Assembly: GCF_000718165.1 (NCBI RefSeq)
Contig: NZ_JOEY01000038.1
Location: 1-64,000, forward strand
Length of the DNA stretch: 64,000 bases
Source of the DNA: Streptomyces fulvoviolaceus
GTDB lineage: Bacteria; Actinomycetota; Actinomycetes; Streptomycetales; Streptomycetaceae
Direction: 5' to 3'
The position numbers were made by a program, and so were the translations under genes. Positions within the stretch are counted from its first letter, which is position 1; every line of letters starts with the position of its first letter. Shown piece by piece: positions 17,075-24,854 of this stretch. The notes beneath the pieces were generated by a model. That model was not told where the DNA came from, made no database searches, and was given only the letters and a program-made list of their open reading frames with translations.

Positions 17075-17928
17075 TGCGCATCTTCGACCCCCACATCCAC
17101 ATGACCTCACGCACCACCGACGACTACGAGGCCATGTACGCGGCCGGCGTACGGGCGCTCGTCGAGCCGTCGTTCTGGCTCGGCCAGCCGCGGACCTCGG
17201 TGGACAGCTTCACCGACTACTTCGACGCGCTGCTCGGCTGGGAGCCGTACCGCGCCGCGCAGTTCGGCATCCAGCACTACTGCACCATCGCCCTCAATCC
17301 GAAGGAGGCCAACGACCCCCGCTGCGCAGGGGTGTTGGACGTGCTGCCTCGTTACCTGGCCAAGGACCGGGTGGTCGCGGTGGGGGAGATCGGTTACGAC
17401 TCCATGACTCCCGAGGAGGATGTGGCGCTGGCCCGTCAGCTCGAACTCGCCGTCGAGCACGACCTGCCGGCGATGGTCCACACCCCGCACCGCGACAAGG
17501 CCGTCGGGACGCGCCGCACCCTCGACGTGGTCCGCGAGTCCGGCATCCCGCCCGAGCACGTCCTCGTCGACCACCTCAACGAACTCACCGTGTCCCAGGT
17601 CGCCGACAGCGGCTGCTGGATGGGTTTCTCCATCTACCCGGACACCAAGATGAGCGAGGACCGCATGGTGCGGATCCTCCAGGAGCACGGTACCGAGCGG
17701 ATGCTCGTCAACTCGGCCGCCGACTGGGGCCGCAGCGACCCTCTCAAGACCCGCAAGACCGCGGACGCGATGCTCGCCGCCGGCTTCGACGACGACACCG
17801 TCGACCAGGTCATGTGGCGCAACCCGGTGGCCTTCTACGGGCAGAGCGGCCGTCTGGACCTCGAGGACGTCAAGCCGGACGACACGTCCCTCTACCAGGG
17901 CAACTCGATCAAACGCGGCGGAGAGTGA
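17071..17928 (+). CDS. eboB: EboB, TatD-like metal-dependent hydrolase
   Basis: A 285-residue amidohydrolase-fold protein of the TatD type. The metal ligands are visible: HIH (H8, H10), E106 in VGEIGYD, H137/H140 in VHTPH, H168 in VDHLNE and D218 in SAADWG. The active site therefore looks complete. Ebo clusters always contain such a protein, but its substrate is unknown; TatD proteins elsewhere are nucleases. The gene starts ATGATG at 17071, either of which could be used, behind AGGAG. EboE follows seven bases later. Confidence 0.88.
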   Translation: MMRIFDPHIHMTSRTTDDYEAMYAAGVRALVEPSFWLGQPRTSVDSFTDYFDALLGWEPYRAAQFGIQHYCTIALNPKEANDPRCAGVLDVLPRYLAKDRVVAVGEIGYDSMTPEEDVALARQLELAVEHDLPAMVHTPHRDKAVGTRRTLDVVRESGIPPEHVLVDHLNELTVSQVADSGCWMGFSIYPDTKMSEDRMVRILQEHGTERMLVNSAADWGRSDPLKTRKTADAMLAAGFDDDTVDQVMWRNPVAFYGQSGRLDLEDVKPDDTSLYQGNSIKRGGE

Positions 17929-17935
17929 ACCCGCC

Positions 17936-19147
17936 GTGCGCTTCCGACACAGCGACGGTACGACCGTCCACCTCGCCTACTGCAGCAACGTCCACCAGGC
18001 CGAGGACCTCGACGGCGTGGTGGACCAACTCGCCGCCTACGCCGAGCCCGTAAGGGAAACCCTCGGCGCCGATCTGCTCGGCATCGGCCTGTGGCTGGCC
18101 CGCGACGTGGTCACCGAACTGTCCGCCCGGCCCGACGCCCTGCACCGCCTGCGCACCGAACTGACCGCGCGCGGCCTGGAGACCGTCACCTTCAACGCCT
18201 TCCCCTACGGCGGATTCCACCGCGAGGTGGTGAAGAAGGACGTCTACCTGCCCGACTGGACCGACCCCGCCCGGCTGCGTTACACGGTCGACTGCGCCCG
18301 GGTGCTCGCGGGTCTGCTGCCCGACGACGCCCGGCGCGGCAGCGTGTCCACCCTGCCGCTGGCCTGGCGCACACCTTGGCCGACCGCCGCGCGCGACACC
18401 GCCCGCCGGGCCCTGGACCAACTCACCGCCGAACTGGCCGAGTTGGAGCGCGAGTCCGGCCGTACGATCCGGGTCGGCTTCGAGCCCGAACCCGGATGCG
18501 TGGTGGAGAACACTGTCCAGGCCGTCCGGGAACTCGGGGGACTGGACCCCGAGCGGCTCGGGATCTGCCTGGACACCTGCCATCTTGCCGTGCAGTTCGA
18601 GGAACCGGCAGCGGCACTGCGCCGCCTCGCCGACGCGGGTCTCCCGGTCGTGAAGGTGCAGGCGTCCAGTGCCCTCCAGGCCGACGACCCCGCCGACCCG
18701 GAGGCGCGCCGCGCGCTCGCCCGGTTCGCGGAACCCCGCTTCCTGCACCAGACCCGGACGGCCCCGAACGGCGCCGTCACCGGCGTGGACGACCTCCCGG
18801 ACGCCCTGGCCGGAGGCCTGGACCCCGGCTCCGCCTGGCGCGTGCACTTCCACGCACCGCTGCACGCCGAGCCCGAACCGCCGCTGCGCACCACGGCAGA
18901 CGAACTGACCACCGCCCTGGGCGAGTTGCTCGGTGGCCCGCAGGCCGTCTGCGACCACGTCGAGGTCGAGACCTACACCTGGTCGGTCCTGCCCGAACAC
19001 CTGCGGCCGCACGACCGCGAGGGCCTCGTCGCGGGCCTGGCCGCCGAACTGGCCTGGACCCGCGACCGGTTCGAGGAACACGGCCTCATGCAAGAAGAAC
19101 CCGGCCTCATCCAAGAAGCACAACTGCGAAAGGAGCCCGTCTCATGA
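17936..19147 (+). CDS. eboE: EboE, metabolite traffic TIM-barrel protein
   Basis: A 403-residue protein of the EboE family. It opens with HLAYCSNVHQAEDLDGVVDQ, typical of this family, and contains a barrel with GFEPEPGCVVEN near residue 181 and GICLDTCHLAVQFEEP near 206. These acidic and histidine residues are the usual metal site of xylose-isomerase-like barrels. There is no signal peptide. The GTG start at 17936 follows GGCGGAGAG. The stop is inside the EboF start (ATGA). In cyanobacteria, loss of ebo genes blocks scytonemin precursor export. EboE is thought to handle the transported metabolite, but its reaction is unknown. Confidence 0.87.
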   Translation: MRFRHSDGTTVHLAYCSNVHQAEDLDGVVDQLAAYAEPVRETLGADLLGIGLWLARDVVTELSARPDALHRLRTELTARGLETVTFNAFPYGGFHREVVKKDVYLPDWTDPARLRYTVDCARVLAGLLPDDARRGSVSTLPLAWRTPWPTAARDTARRALDQLTAELAELERESGRTIRVGFEPEPGCVVENTVQAVRELGGLDPERLGICLDTCHLAVQFEEPAAALRRLADAGLPVVKVQASSALQADDPADPEARRALARFAEPRFLHQTRTAPNGAVTGVDDLPDALAGGLDPGSAWRVHFHAPLHAEPEPPLRTTADELTTALGELLGGPQAVCDHVEVETYTWSVLPEHLRPHDREGLVAGLAAELAWTRDRFEEHGLMQEEPGLIQEAQLRKEPVS

Positions 19148-20520
19148 CGAGAACCGTCGTCCTGGACATCGTCGGCCTCACCCCCCGCATGCTCCAGCAC
19201 ATGCCCGCCGTCTCGGCCGTCGCCGCACAGGGCTTCCAGGCCCGCCTCAACACCGTGCTGCCCGCCGTGACCTGTTCCGTGCAGTCCACCCTCCTCACCG
19301 GTGCCCCGCCCTCCGAGCACGGCATCGTCGGCAACGGCTGGTACTTCCGCGACCTGGGCGAAGTCCTCCTGTGGCGCCAGCACAACGCCCTCGTCGGCGG
19401 AGAGAAGATCTGGCACACCGCCCGGCGCGCCCGCCCCGACTACAAGGTCGCCAACGTCTGCTGGTGGTACGCCATGGGCGCCGACGTCGACCTCACCGTC
19501 ACCCCGCGCCCCGTCTACTACTCCGACGGCCGCAAGGAACCCGACTGCTACACCTGGCCGCCCGCCCTGCACGACGAACTCACCGACAGGCTCGGCCCGT
19601 TCCCCCTGTTCACCTACTGGGGCCCCAACGCGGGCATGCCCTCCAGCCAGTGGATCCTCGCCGCGGCCCGCCAGATCTTCGACGAGCACCAACCCGACCT
19701 GACCCTGGTCTACGTACCGCACCTGGACTACGAACCCCAGCGCTCCGGCCCCGACTCCCCGCAGTCCGCCCGCGAGGCCCGACGGCTTGACGAAGCACTG
19801 CGCCCCCTGCTCGACCACTTCCGGCGCGAGGACGCCACGGTCGTGATCCTCAGCGAGTACGGCATCGCGCCCGCCTCCCGCCCGGTCGACATCAACCGTG
19901 CCCTGCGCCGCGAGGGACTGCTCGACGTCTACACGCAGGACGGCATGGAATACCTCGACCCGTGGACCTCCCGCGCCTTCGCCGTCGCCGACCACCAGGT
20001 CGCCCACGTCTACGTCCGTGACCCCGCCGACCTCGCCAAGACCGCCGAGATCATCGCCGGCCTCGACGGCGTGGACGAGGTGCTCGACGAGGCGGGCAAG
20101 GCCCGGCACGGGCTCGCGCACGAACGCTCCGGAGAGCTGGTCGCCGTCGCAGAATCCGATGCCTGGTTCACGTACTACTACTGGCTGGACGACGACCGCG
20201 CCCCCGACTTCGCCCGCCAGGTCGAGATCCACCGCAAGCCCGGCTACGACCCCGCCGAGCTCCTCTACGACCCCACCGTGCCCGGCGTGAAGGCGCGCGC
20301 CATCGGCCAGGTCGCCCGCAAGAAGGCCGGCCTGCGCTACCGCATCAGGACGGTGCCGCTGGACCCCTCCGGCGTGCGCGGCAGCCACGGCCGCCTCCCG
20401 ACGGACCCGCAGGACAGCCCCGTCCTGCTGTGCTCGAGGCCCGGCGCGGCGCGCGACGAGATCGACGCGACGGACGTCAAGGACCTTCTGCTGTCCCTGG
20501 CCGGCATTGCCTCCCCCTGA
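19144..20520 (+). CDS. eboF: EboF, alkaline-phosphatase/NPP-fold protein
   Basis: A 458-residue protein of the alkaline phosphatase/nucleotide pyrophosphatase superfamily. D8 (VVLDIVGL) and T43 (PAVTCSVQST) match the metal-binding aspartate and nucleophile, followed by LLTGAPPSEHGIVGNG. By eye, the later metal motifs are altered. The PDxxGH equivalent reads LDYEPQRSGP (D195 kept, the histidine position is Q199). The SDHG motif reads SEYG (237-240). No signal peptide is present, so it should be cytoplasmic. It may be a phosphotransfer enzyme with unusual ligands or a substrate-binding relative. It ends the coupled ebo set; the P450 starts 26 bases later. Confidence 0.85.
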   Translation: MTRTVVLDIVGLTPRMLQHMPAVSAVAAQGFQARLNTVLPAVTCSVQSTLLTGAPPSEHGIVGNGWYFRDLGEVLLWRQHNALVGGEKIWHTARRARPDYKVANVCWWYAMGADVDLTVTPRPVYYSDGRKEPDCYTWPPALHDELTDRLGPFPLFTYWGPNAGMPSSQWILAAARQIFDEHQPDLTLVYVPHLDYEPQRSGPDSPQSAREARRLDEALRPLLDHFRREDATVVILSEYGIAPASRPVDINRALRREGLLDVYTQDGMEYLDPWTSRAFAVADHQVAHVYVRDPADLAKTAEIIAGLDGVDEVLDEAGKARHGLAHERSGELVAVAESDAWFTYYYWLDDDRAPDFARQVEIHRKPGYDPAELLYDPTVPGVKARAIGQVARKKAGLRYRIRTVPLDPSGVRGSHGRLPTDPQDSPVLLCSRPGAARDEIDATDVKDLLLSLAGIASP

Positions 20521-20546
20521 ACAACTGACCGCTGGAGCCCCCCACC

Positions 20547-21740
20547 ATGCACTCGACGGACACCCCACCGCCCCTGCCGAGCCACCGTCCGCTGCTCGAT
20601 CCCGCAGCCGAGTACGGGCGCTGGATCACGGAGCGGCCCCTCGCCAGGATCTCCCTGTGGGGCGACACCCACCCCTGGCTCGTCACCCGGCACGAGGACG
20701 CTCGCGCGGTCCTCAGCGACGCGCGGTTCAGTTCGGAGAACGTCCGGCCGGGCTTTCCCGGACTCCAGCCGACGCCTCCGCCGCGCACGCCCGGCCAGCT
20801 GTTCGCCATGGACCCGCCGGACCACACGCGACTGCGCCGCATGCTCATCCCCGAGTTCTCCTTCCGGCGGGTCGAGCAGCTCCGGCCGGCCATCGGGCGC
20901 CTCACCGGCGAACTCCTCGACGGGCTCGTCAAGCAGGAGCAACCCGCCGACCTCGTCCAGCACTTCACCCTGCCGCTGCCCCTTCTGGTCATCTGCGAAC
21001 TGCTCGGAGTGCCGTACGCGGACCGGGACTTCATCCATCGACAGGCCGCCGCATTCGCCACGGTCTCCGACGGACCGGAGGCGATGCGGGCCGGGTGGGC
21101 GGCGCTCTTCGGCTACTTGCAGGAGCTGCTGGCCGCGAAGTCGCGCGAGCCCGGCGACGACCTGATGAGCAAACTCGCCACCGAGCGGGTCGCCACCGGC
21201 GAGGCAACCTCGGCGGAGGCGGCCGGGCTGCTCGTCCAGCTGCTCATCGCCGGGCACGAGACGACCGCGAGCATGCTCTCCCTCGGCGTCGTCGCGCTGC
21301 TGCGGCATCCCGGCCAACTGGCCGCGCTGCGCACCGACGAGGACCTCGTGCCGGGCGCTGTGGAGGAACTCCTGCGCTATCTGACCGTCGTCCACATCGG
21401 GATGCGCCGCATCGCCACCGAGGACGTCGAGGTCGGCGGCGTCACCATCCGGGCCGGCGAGGGTGTGGTCGTCGCCCTGCAGGCGGCCAACCGGGACCCC
21501 GCGGTCTTCGCCGACCCGGACACGCTCGACCTCACCAGGGACGCCGGACACCACCTGGCCTTCGGACACGGCCTGCACCACTGCCTCGGCCAGTCGCTCG
21601 CCCGCGCCGAACTCCAGATCGCGCTGCCCATGCTGTTCCAGAGGCTGCCGGGGTTGCGCCTGACGGGCCCTGCGGTGGAGGAGCACGCGTTCGAGGGGCG
21701 CGCGGTTCATGGGGTGCGGGAGCTTCCCGTGGCCTGGTGA
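20547..21740 (+). CDS. Cytochrome P450
   Basis: A 397-residue soluble bacterial P450 of CYP105/107-like length. The I-helix oxygen motif is AGHETT (235-240), the K-helix ExxR is in EELLR (273-277), and the heme loop FGHGLHHCLG places the thiolate at C346. It starts 26 bases after EboF with a GGAG-containing leader, so it probably belongs to the ebo transcript. No ferredoxin or reductase gene is adjacent, so redox partners must come from elsewhere. In this setting the enzyme may oxidise the molecule handled by the Ebo proteins; that is inference from position. Confidence 0.92.
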   Translation: MHSTDTPPPLPSHRPLLDPAAEYGRWITERPLARISLWGDTHPWLVTRHEDARAVLSDARFSSENVRPGFPGLQPTPPPRTPGQLFAMDPPDHTRLRRMLIPEFSFRRVEQLRPAIGRLTGELLDGLVKQEQPADLVQHFTLPLPLLVICELLGVPYADRDFIHRQAAAFATVSDGPEAMRAGWAALFGYLQELLAAKSREPGDDLMSKLATERVATGEATSAEAAGLLVQLLIAGHETTASMLSLGVVALLRHPGQLAALRTDEDLVPGAVEELLRYLTVVHIGMRRIATEDVEVGGVTIRAGEGVVVALQAANRDPAVFADPDTLDLTRDAGHHLAFGHGLHHCLGQSLARAELQIALPMLFQRLPGLRLTGPAVEEHAFEGRAVHGVRELPVAW

Positions 21741-21750
21741 CGTCGATGTG

Positions 21751-21778
21751 CCGCCCCGTTCGAGGATTCCGGGGGCGG
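21751..21778 (+). terminator. Possible terminator after the P450
   Basis: CCGCCCC at 21751-21757 pairs with GGGGCGG at 21772-21778 around a 14-base loop, starting 10 bases after the P450 stop. There is no U-tract, which is common for Streptomyces terminators. It would end the ebo-P450 transcript. Confidence 0.4.
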
Positions 21779-22260
21779 GTGGCGCGGACGTAGGGGTGGC
21801 GTCGACCGGCCCGTTGGCGTTGTGCGCGGGGGACGCGCCGGCCGACGGGCCGCAGGTCACACGCCGGGTCCACGTCCAGGGCCGCTGCCGCCGACGATGA
21901 CGACCTTCTGGGCTTGGGAGGTCTCCTTAATGTCGTCAGGACCAGGAAGGCAGCCGGTCGGCCGGCGTGCGGCAAGGGTGATCTGCGAAACCGAGAACAC
22001 CCTTACCGGACTGCCGCTGTGATCGGTGGCGAGGCCACCCGCAACTCGCTCCGACCAGCGGCGGGGCATGCGAGCATCAGGTTCTCTTGCTCGAATGCTT
22101 GATTAGCTGAAATGAAGAATGTACCTTCCGGTCCAAGCCGCAAGGCGAACGGCACATCACCTGAACCGCGTTCCCGCACAGCCCGGGGCGCGCGGTCACT
22201 CGAACCCGCACTCCCTCACCTCCCTCGGACGACGGCGTCCGAGCTTCCCGAGGAGGCACC
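21779..22260. other. Intergenic region with a possible oxidoreductase relic
   Basis: About 480 bases without a convincing gene. On the minus strand, around 21913-21888, one frame reads SQAQKVVIVGGS, like the first strand of an FAD- or NAD-dependent oxidoreductase. It then degrades into GPGRGPGV and a stop. That may be the stub of a lost gene, or chance. The right-hand part (about 22050-22130) is more A/T-rich and should hold the promoter of the following lipoprotein gene. AGGAGG at 22251-22256 is its ribosome-binding site. Short open frames here have no supporting features. Confidence 0.35.
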
Positions 22261-23637
22261 TTGCGCAGGCTGCTCATCGGCACGGTCACCGCGACAGCGC
22301 TACTGCTGGCCGGCTGTTCCACCCACTCCGGCAGCGAAACCGGCGAGGACGCGAGCGCCACCCCGGGCGCGGGCTCGACCGCCCAGGCGTCGGCCGACTT
22401 CGGCACGCTGAAGAACGTGTGCGGTCCCGGCACCGCCAAGTCCTCCACCGTCCAGGGCGTCACCGACACGTCGATCCAGGTCGGCGTCATGTCCGACATC
22501 GGCTTCACCAAGAACTCCGAATTCCCGGACGCCGCAAAGGTGTTCACTTCCTGGTGCAACGCCGCCGGCGGCATCAACGGCCGCAAGATCACCCCGGTCA
22601 CCCACGACACCCGGCTCATGCAGGTTCGCGAGGGCGTCCTGGACGCCTGCAAGTCCGACTTCGCGATGGTCGGCGGCGGCTCCGCGCTGGACGGGCTGGG
22701 CGTGGCGGACCGCCTGAAGTGCCTGCTGCCCGACTTCCCGGCCCAGTCGACCCAGGCCGTGGGTTCCGACCTGCAGGCCCTGGCCACCGGCTCGGGCGTC
22801 GGCTATTTCGCCTACTCCGGCTACTACACCTGGCTGATCAAGGACAAGTACCCGGACTCGGCACAGAAGGTCGGCATCATCGCCGGAGACAGCCCGGTCA
22901 GCAAGGTGTTCCTGAGCCAGTACAAGGAGTCCATCGCCGGTCTCGGCGGCAAGGTCTCCTACACCAACCTCTACCCGGCGGCCGGCGTCTCCGACTGGAC
23001 GCCGTACGCCCAGGCGATCAAGAGCAAGGGCGTCAAGGGACTGACCTTCCTCGGCGACTTCGCGAGCCTGGCCAAGCTGGAGCAGGCGCTCACCAACATC
23101 GGATACGCCCCCGACTGGATCGACGCCAACAGCAACGCCTACGGCCCGGCCTTCCTCCAACTCGCGGGCACCGCCCTGGCCGAGCAGCACAACTACGCCG
23201 AACTGTCCGCCACCGCCCCGCTGGAGAGCGCCTCCGCCAGCCCGGCCACCCAGCAGGTCATCGACCTGTTCAAGAAGTACGCGCCGGACAAGCACGTCAC
23301 CTACCCGGTGCTGCGCGCCTTCTCGGCCTGGACGCTGTTCGCCACCTCCGCCCGCGACTGCGCCACCGTGACCCGCAAGTGCGTCTACGAGAACGCGGTC
23401 AAGCAGACCGCGTGGACGGGCGGCGGACTGCAGGCCCCCACCGACCTCAGCAAGAAGGACGTTCCGCCCAAGTGCTACTCCATCGTCGAGGCGACGGCGA
23501 AGGGCTGGCAGGCGGCCGACTTCCAACCCGACAACGGCCCTTACCGCTGCGACGCACCCGCCTACAAGTTCAAGGGCGACTACGGCAAGCCGGCCACCCT
23601 CGCGGACGTCGGCAAGTCGATGTCCGACGTCACCTGA
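22261..23637 (+). CDS. Branched-chain amino-acid-type ABC substrate-binding lipoprotein (orphan)
   Basis: A 458-residue type I periplasmic binding protein of the LivJ/amide-binding class. The N-terminus MRRLLIGTVTATALLLAGC is a lipoprotein signal with lipid-modified C19. It is followed by a Gly/Ser/Thr linker and a mature domain with VTDTSIQVGVMSDI and GGINGRKITPV typical of the family. The TTG start at 22261 is supported by AGGAGG with a 4-base spacer, a little tight but clear. No permease or ATPase lies next to it. The protein is either an orphan binding component sharing another transporter or a receptor. The 24-base DNA downstream carries a GC-rich hairpin. Confidence 0.88.
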   Translation: MRRLLIGTVTATALLLAGCSTHSGSETGEDASATPGAGSTAQASADFGTLKNVCGPGTAKSSTVQGVTDTSIQVGVMSDIGFTKNSEFPDAAKVFTSWCNAAGGINGRKITPVTHDTRLMQVREGVLDACKSDFAMVGGGSALDGLGVADRLKCLLPDFPAQSTQAVGSDLQALATGSGVGYFAYSGYYTWLIKDKYPDSAQKVGIIAGDSPVSKVFLSQYKESIAGLGGKVSYTNLYPAAGVSDWTPYAQAIKSKGVKGLTFLGDFASLAKLEQALTNIGYAPDWIDANSNAYGPAFLQLAGTALAEQHNYAELSATAPLESASASPATQQVIDLFKKYAPDKHVTYPVLRAFSAWTLFATSARDCATVTRKCVYENAVKQTAWTGGGLQAPTDLSKKDVPPKCYSIVEATAKGWQAADFQPDNGPYRCDAPAYKFKGDYGKPATLADVGKSMSDVT

Positions 23638-23652
23638 GTCCACGACCGGCCT

Positions 23653-23667
23653 CCGCCCACCGGGCGG
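23653..23667 (+). terminator. Possible terminator of the binding-protein gene
   Basis: CCGCCC at 23653-23658 pairs with GGGCGG at 23662-23667 around a 3-base loop, 16 bases after the stop codon. It is a short GC-rich hairpin without a U-tract. It could also serve the decayed regulator gene coming from the other strand. Confidence 0.4.
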
Positions 23668-24250
23668 GGCTGTCCCTGCGGCCGCACGAGCCCCGCGTCG
23701 TACGCGAGGATCACCGCCTGGATCCGGTCCCGCGCGCCGATCTCCGTGTTCGTCCAGCCCTTGCCGACGGCGACCAGCACCTCGTACTCGCGCTCGCTCA
23801 GCACCCTGAGCCGGGGATCGCTCGGTGTGGCGCTGTCGGCGGGGGAGAGGACCAGGTGGGCGTGGGCGTCGAGCAGACGGCGCGTCAGGCTCGGCGCCAC
23901 CACCGCGTCGCCGCTCGCGACCGCGAGGATCCCGGCGACGAGAGCAGGAACCCGCCGGCTCCGGCGTGGAGGCCCGCGTAGGTGTACTCGTCCAGGTCGA
24001 AGGTCGTGAGGATGAGCGCGCGGGCGCGGCCCCCGCCCTCGGTGATGCGGCGCGTCGCCTCGATGCCGTCCATGCCGGGCATACGGACGTCCATCAGGAC
24101 GACGTCGGGACGCAGGTCGGCGGCCATTCGCACGGCCTGCGTCCCGTGTTCGGCCTCGCCCACGGGGGTGGTGCCGGGGGTGCCGTCCAGCAGCATGCGG
24201 AAGCCCAGGCGCTGCAGCGGCTGGTCGTCGGCGATCAGTACCGTGGTCAT
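23668..24250 (-). pseudogene. Decayed NarL/FixJ-type response regulator
   Basis: The minus strand begins with a good receiver domain: MTTVLIADDQPLQRLGFRM, phospho-acceptor in VVLMDVRMP, and the FDLDEYTYAGL region. Near 23945 the frame is lost: the natural continuation (LVAGILAVASGDAVVAPSLT, then LRVLSEREYEVLVAVG) is found in another frame. Further on, the LuxR-type helix-turn-helix lacks its recognition helix: GWTNTEIG joins directly to GARDRIQAVILAYD, where about 20 residues are expected between. One frameshift plus one in-frame deletion should abolish DNA binding. The order regulator-kinase on the minus strand matches a typical Streptomyces NarL system. The original stop is uncertain, so the left limit is approximate. 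Confidence 0.75.
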
Positions 24251-24597
24251 GGCGTGCGGCCCTCTTCGGGTGCTTCGGCCCGGTGCGCCTGGGGGCGACG
24301 GACGGGGCGTCGATCACCACGTCGACGAGCCGTCCGGCGCCGTGCGGCCCAGGGTCACGGAGCCGCCGTACATGCCGGCGCACTCGCGGATGCCGACGAG
24401 TCCGTGACCGGCGGCGTCCACGGGCGGGGGTGCCGGAGGGCGGACCGGTGTCCGCGACCCGTACCCGCACCCGTCCTTCCTCGGCGGTCAGCGTGACCGT
24501 GGCCGAGGAACCCGCGCCGGCGTGCTTGAGGGTGTTGGAGAGGGCCTCCTGGACGCCGCCGGGCCGTGGGACCCAGGGGGAGACTTCGGGCGGCCAC
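24251..24597 (-). pseudogene. Relic of the partner histidine kinase (C-terminal ATPase fragment)
   Basis: Only the ATP-binding end of a NarL-type sensor kinase remains. The N-box region reads VQEALSNTLKHAGAGSSATV and the G1 region VRVRVADTG. The frame then shifts: the G2 motif GHGLVGIRECAGMYGG is found in a second frame and the tail GRLVDVVIDAP in the first one again. At least two frameshifts are needed. The sensor, membrane and histidine-box parts are missing. The homology breaks off near 24600, at a perfect 26-base palindrome. The fragment lies immediately upstream of the decayed regulator, so the pair decayed together. Confidence 0.72.
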
Positions 24598-24618
24598 TGG
24601 TACCCCGGTACCAGTGGC
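24593..24618. repeat. Perfect 12-bp inverted repeat at the kinase-relic breakpoint
   Basis: GCCACTGGTACC (24593-24604) and GGTACCAGTGGC (24607-24618) are exact reverse complements separated by CC. The element sits where recognisable kinase sequence ends. It could be a deletion scar at a palindrome, a terminator-like hairpin, or an operator for a neighbouring gene. Confidence 0.7.
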
Positions 24619-24854
24619 ACAGCATCCTCTCGGCTGATTCCCGGGCGGCTGCCCCTGCGCTCCCAGGTCGAACGGCGAGGATCATCGCCGTCCGCCGCCG
24701 CCCACCCCGGCCGGACGGACAGCGGACTCTCCGTCAATTCTCAGCTTTCTCCCCGCATTTACCCTGCCGCGCCGGTCAGAGTCGACCTCGCGCACCGTCA
24801 GGACGCGGGTGCGAACGGGAGCCGCCCCACCGACCCCCACCGCTCGAGGAACCC
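24619..24854. promoter_or_regulatory. Upstream region of the glycosyltransferase operon
   Basis: These 236 bases hold no gene. The direct repeat TTCTC (24738-24742 and 24747-24751, 9 bases apart) sits in an A/T-richer stretch, followed by ATTTACCCT. Direct repeats spaced about one helical turn are typical OmpR-family sites, and an OmpR-type regulator is encoded in the operon. Autoregulation through this site is a guess. The CGAGGA before 24855 serves as ribosome-binding site. Confidence 0.3.

Noticed and set aside
22112..22411. Small open frame before the orphan lipoprotein
   Set aside because: It overlaps the lipoprotein's signal sequence out of frame, and has no ribosome-binding site or conserved residues.
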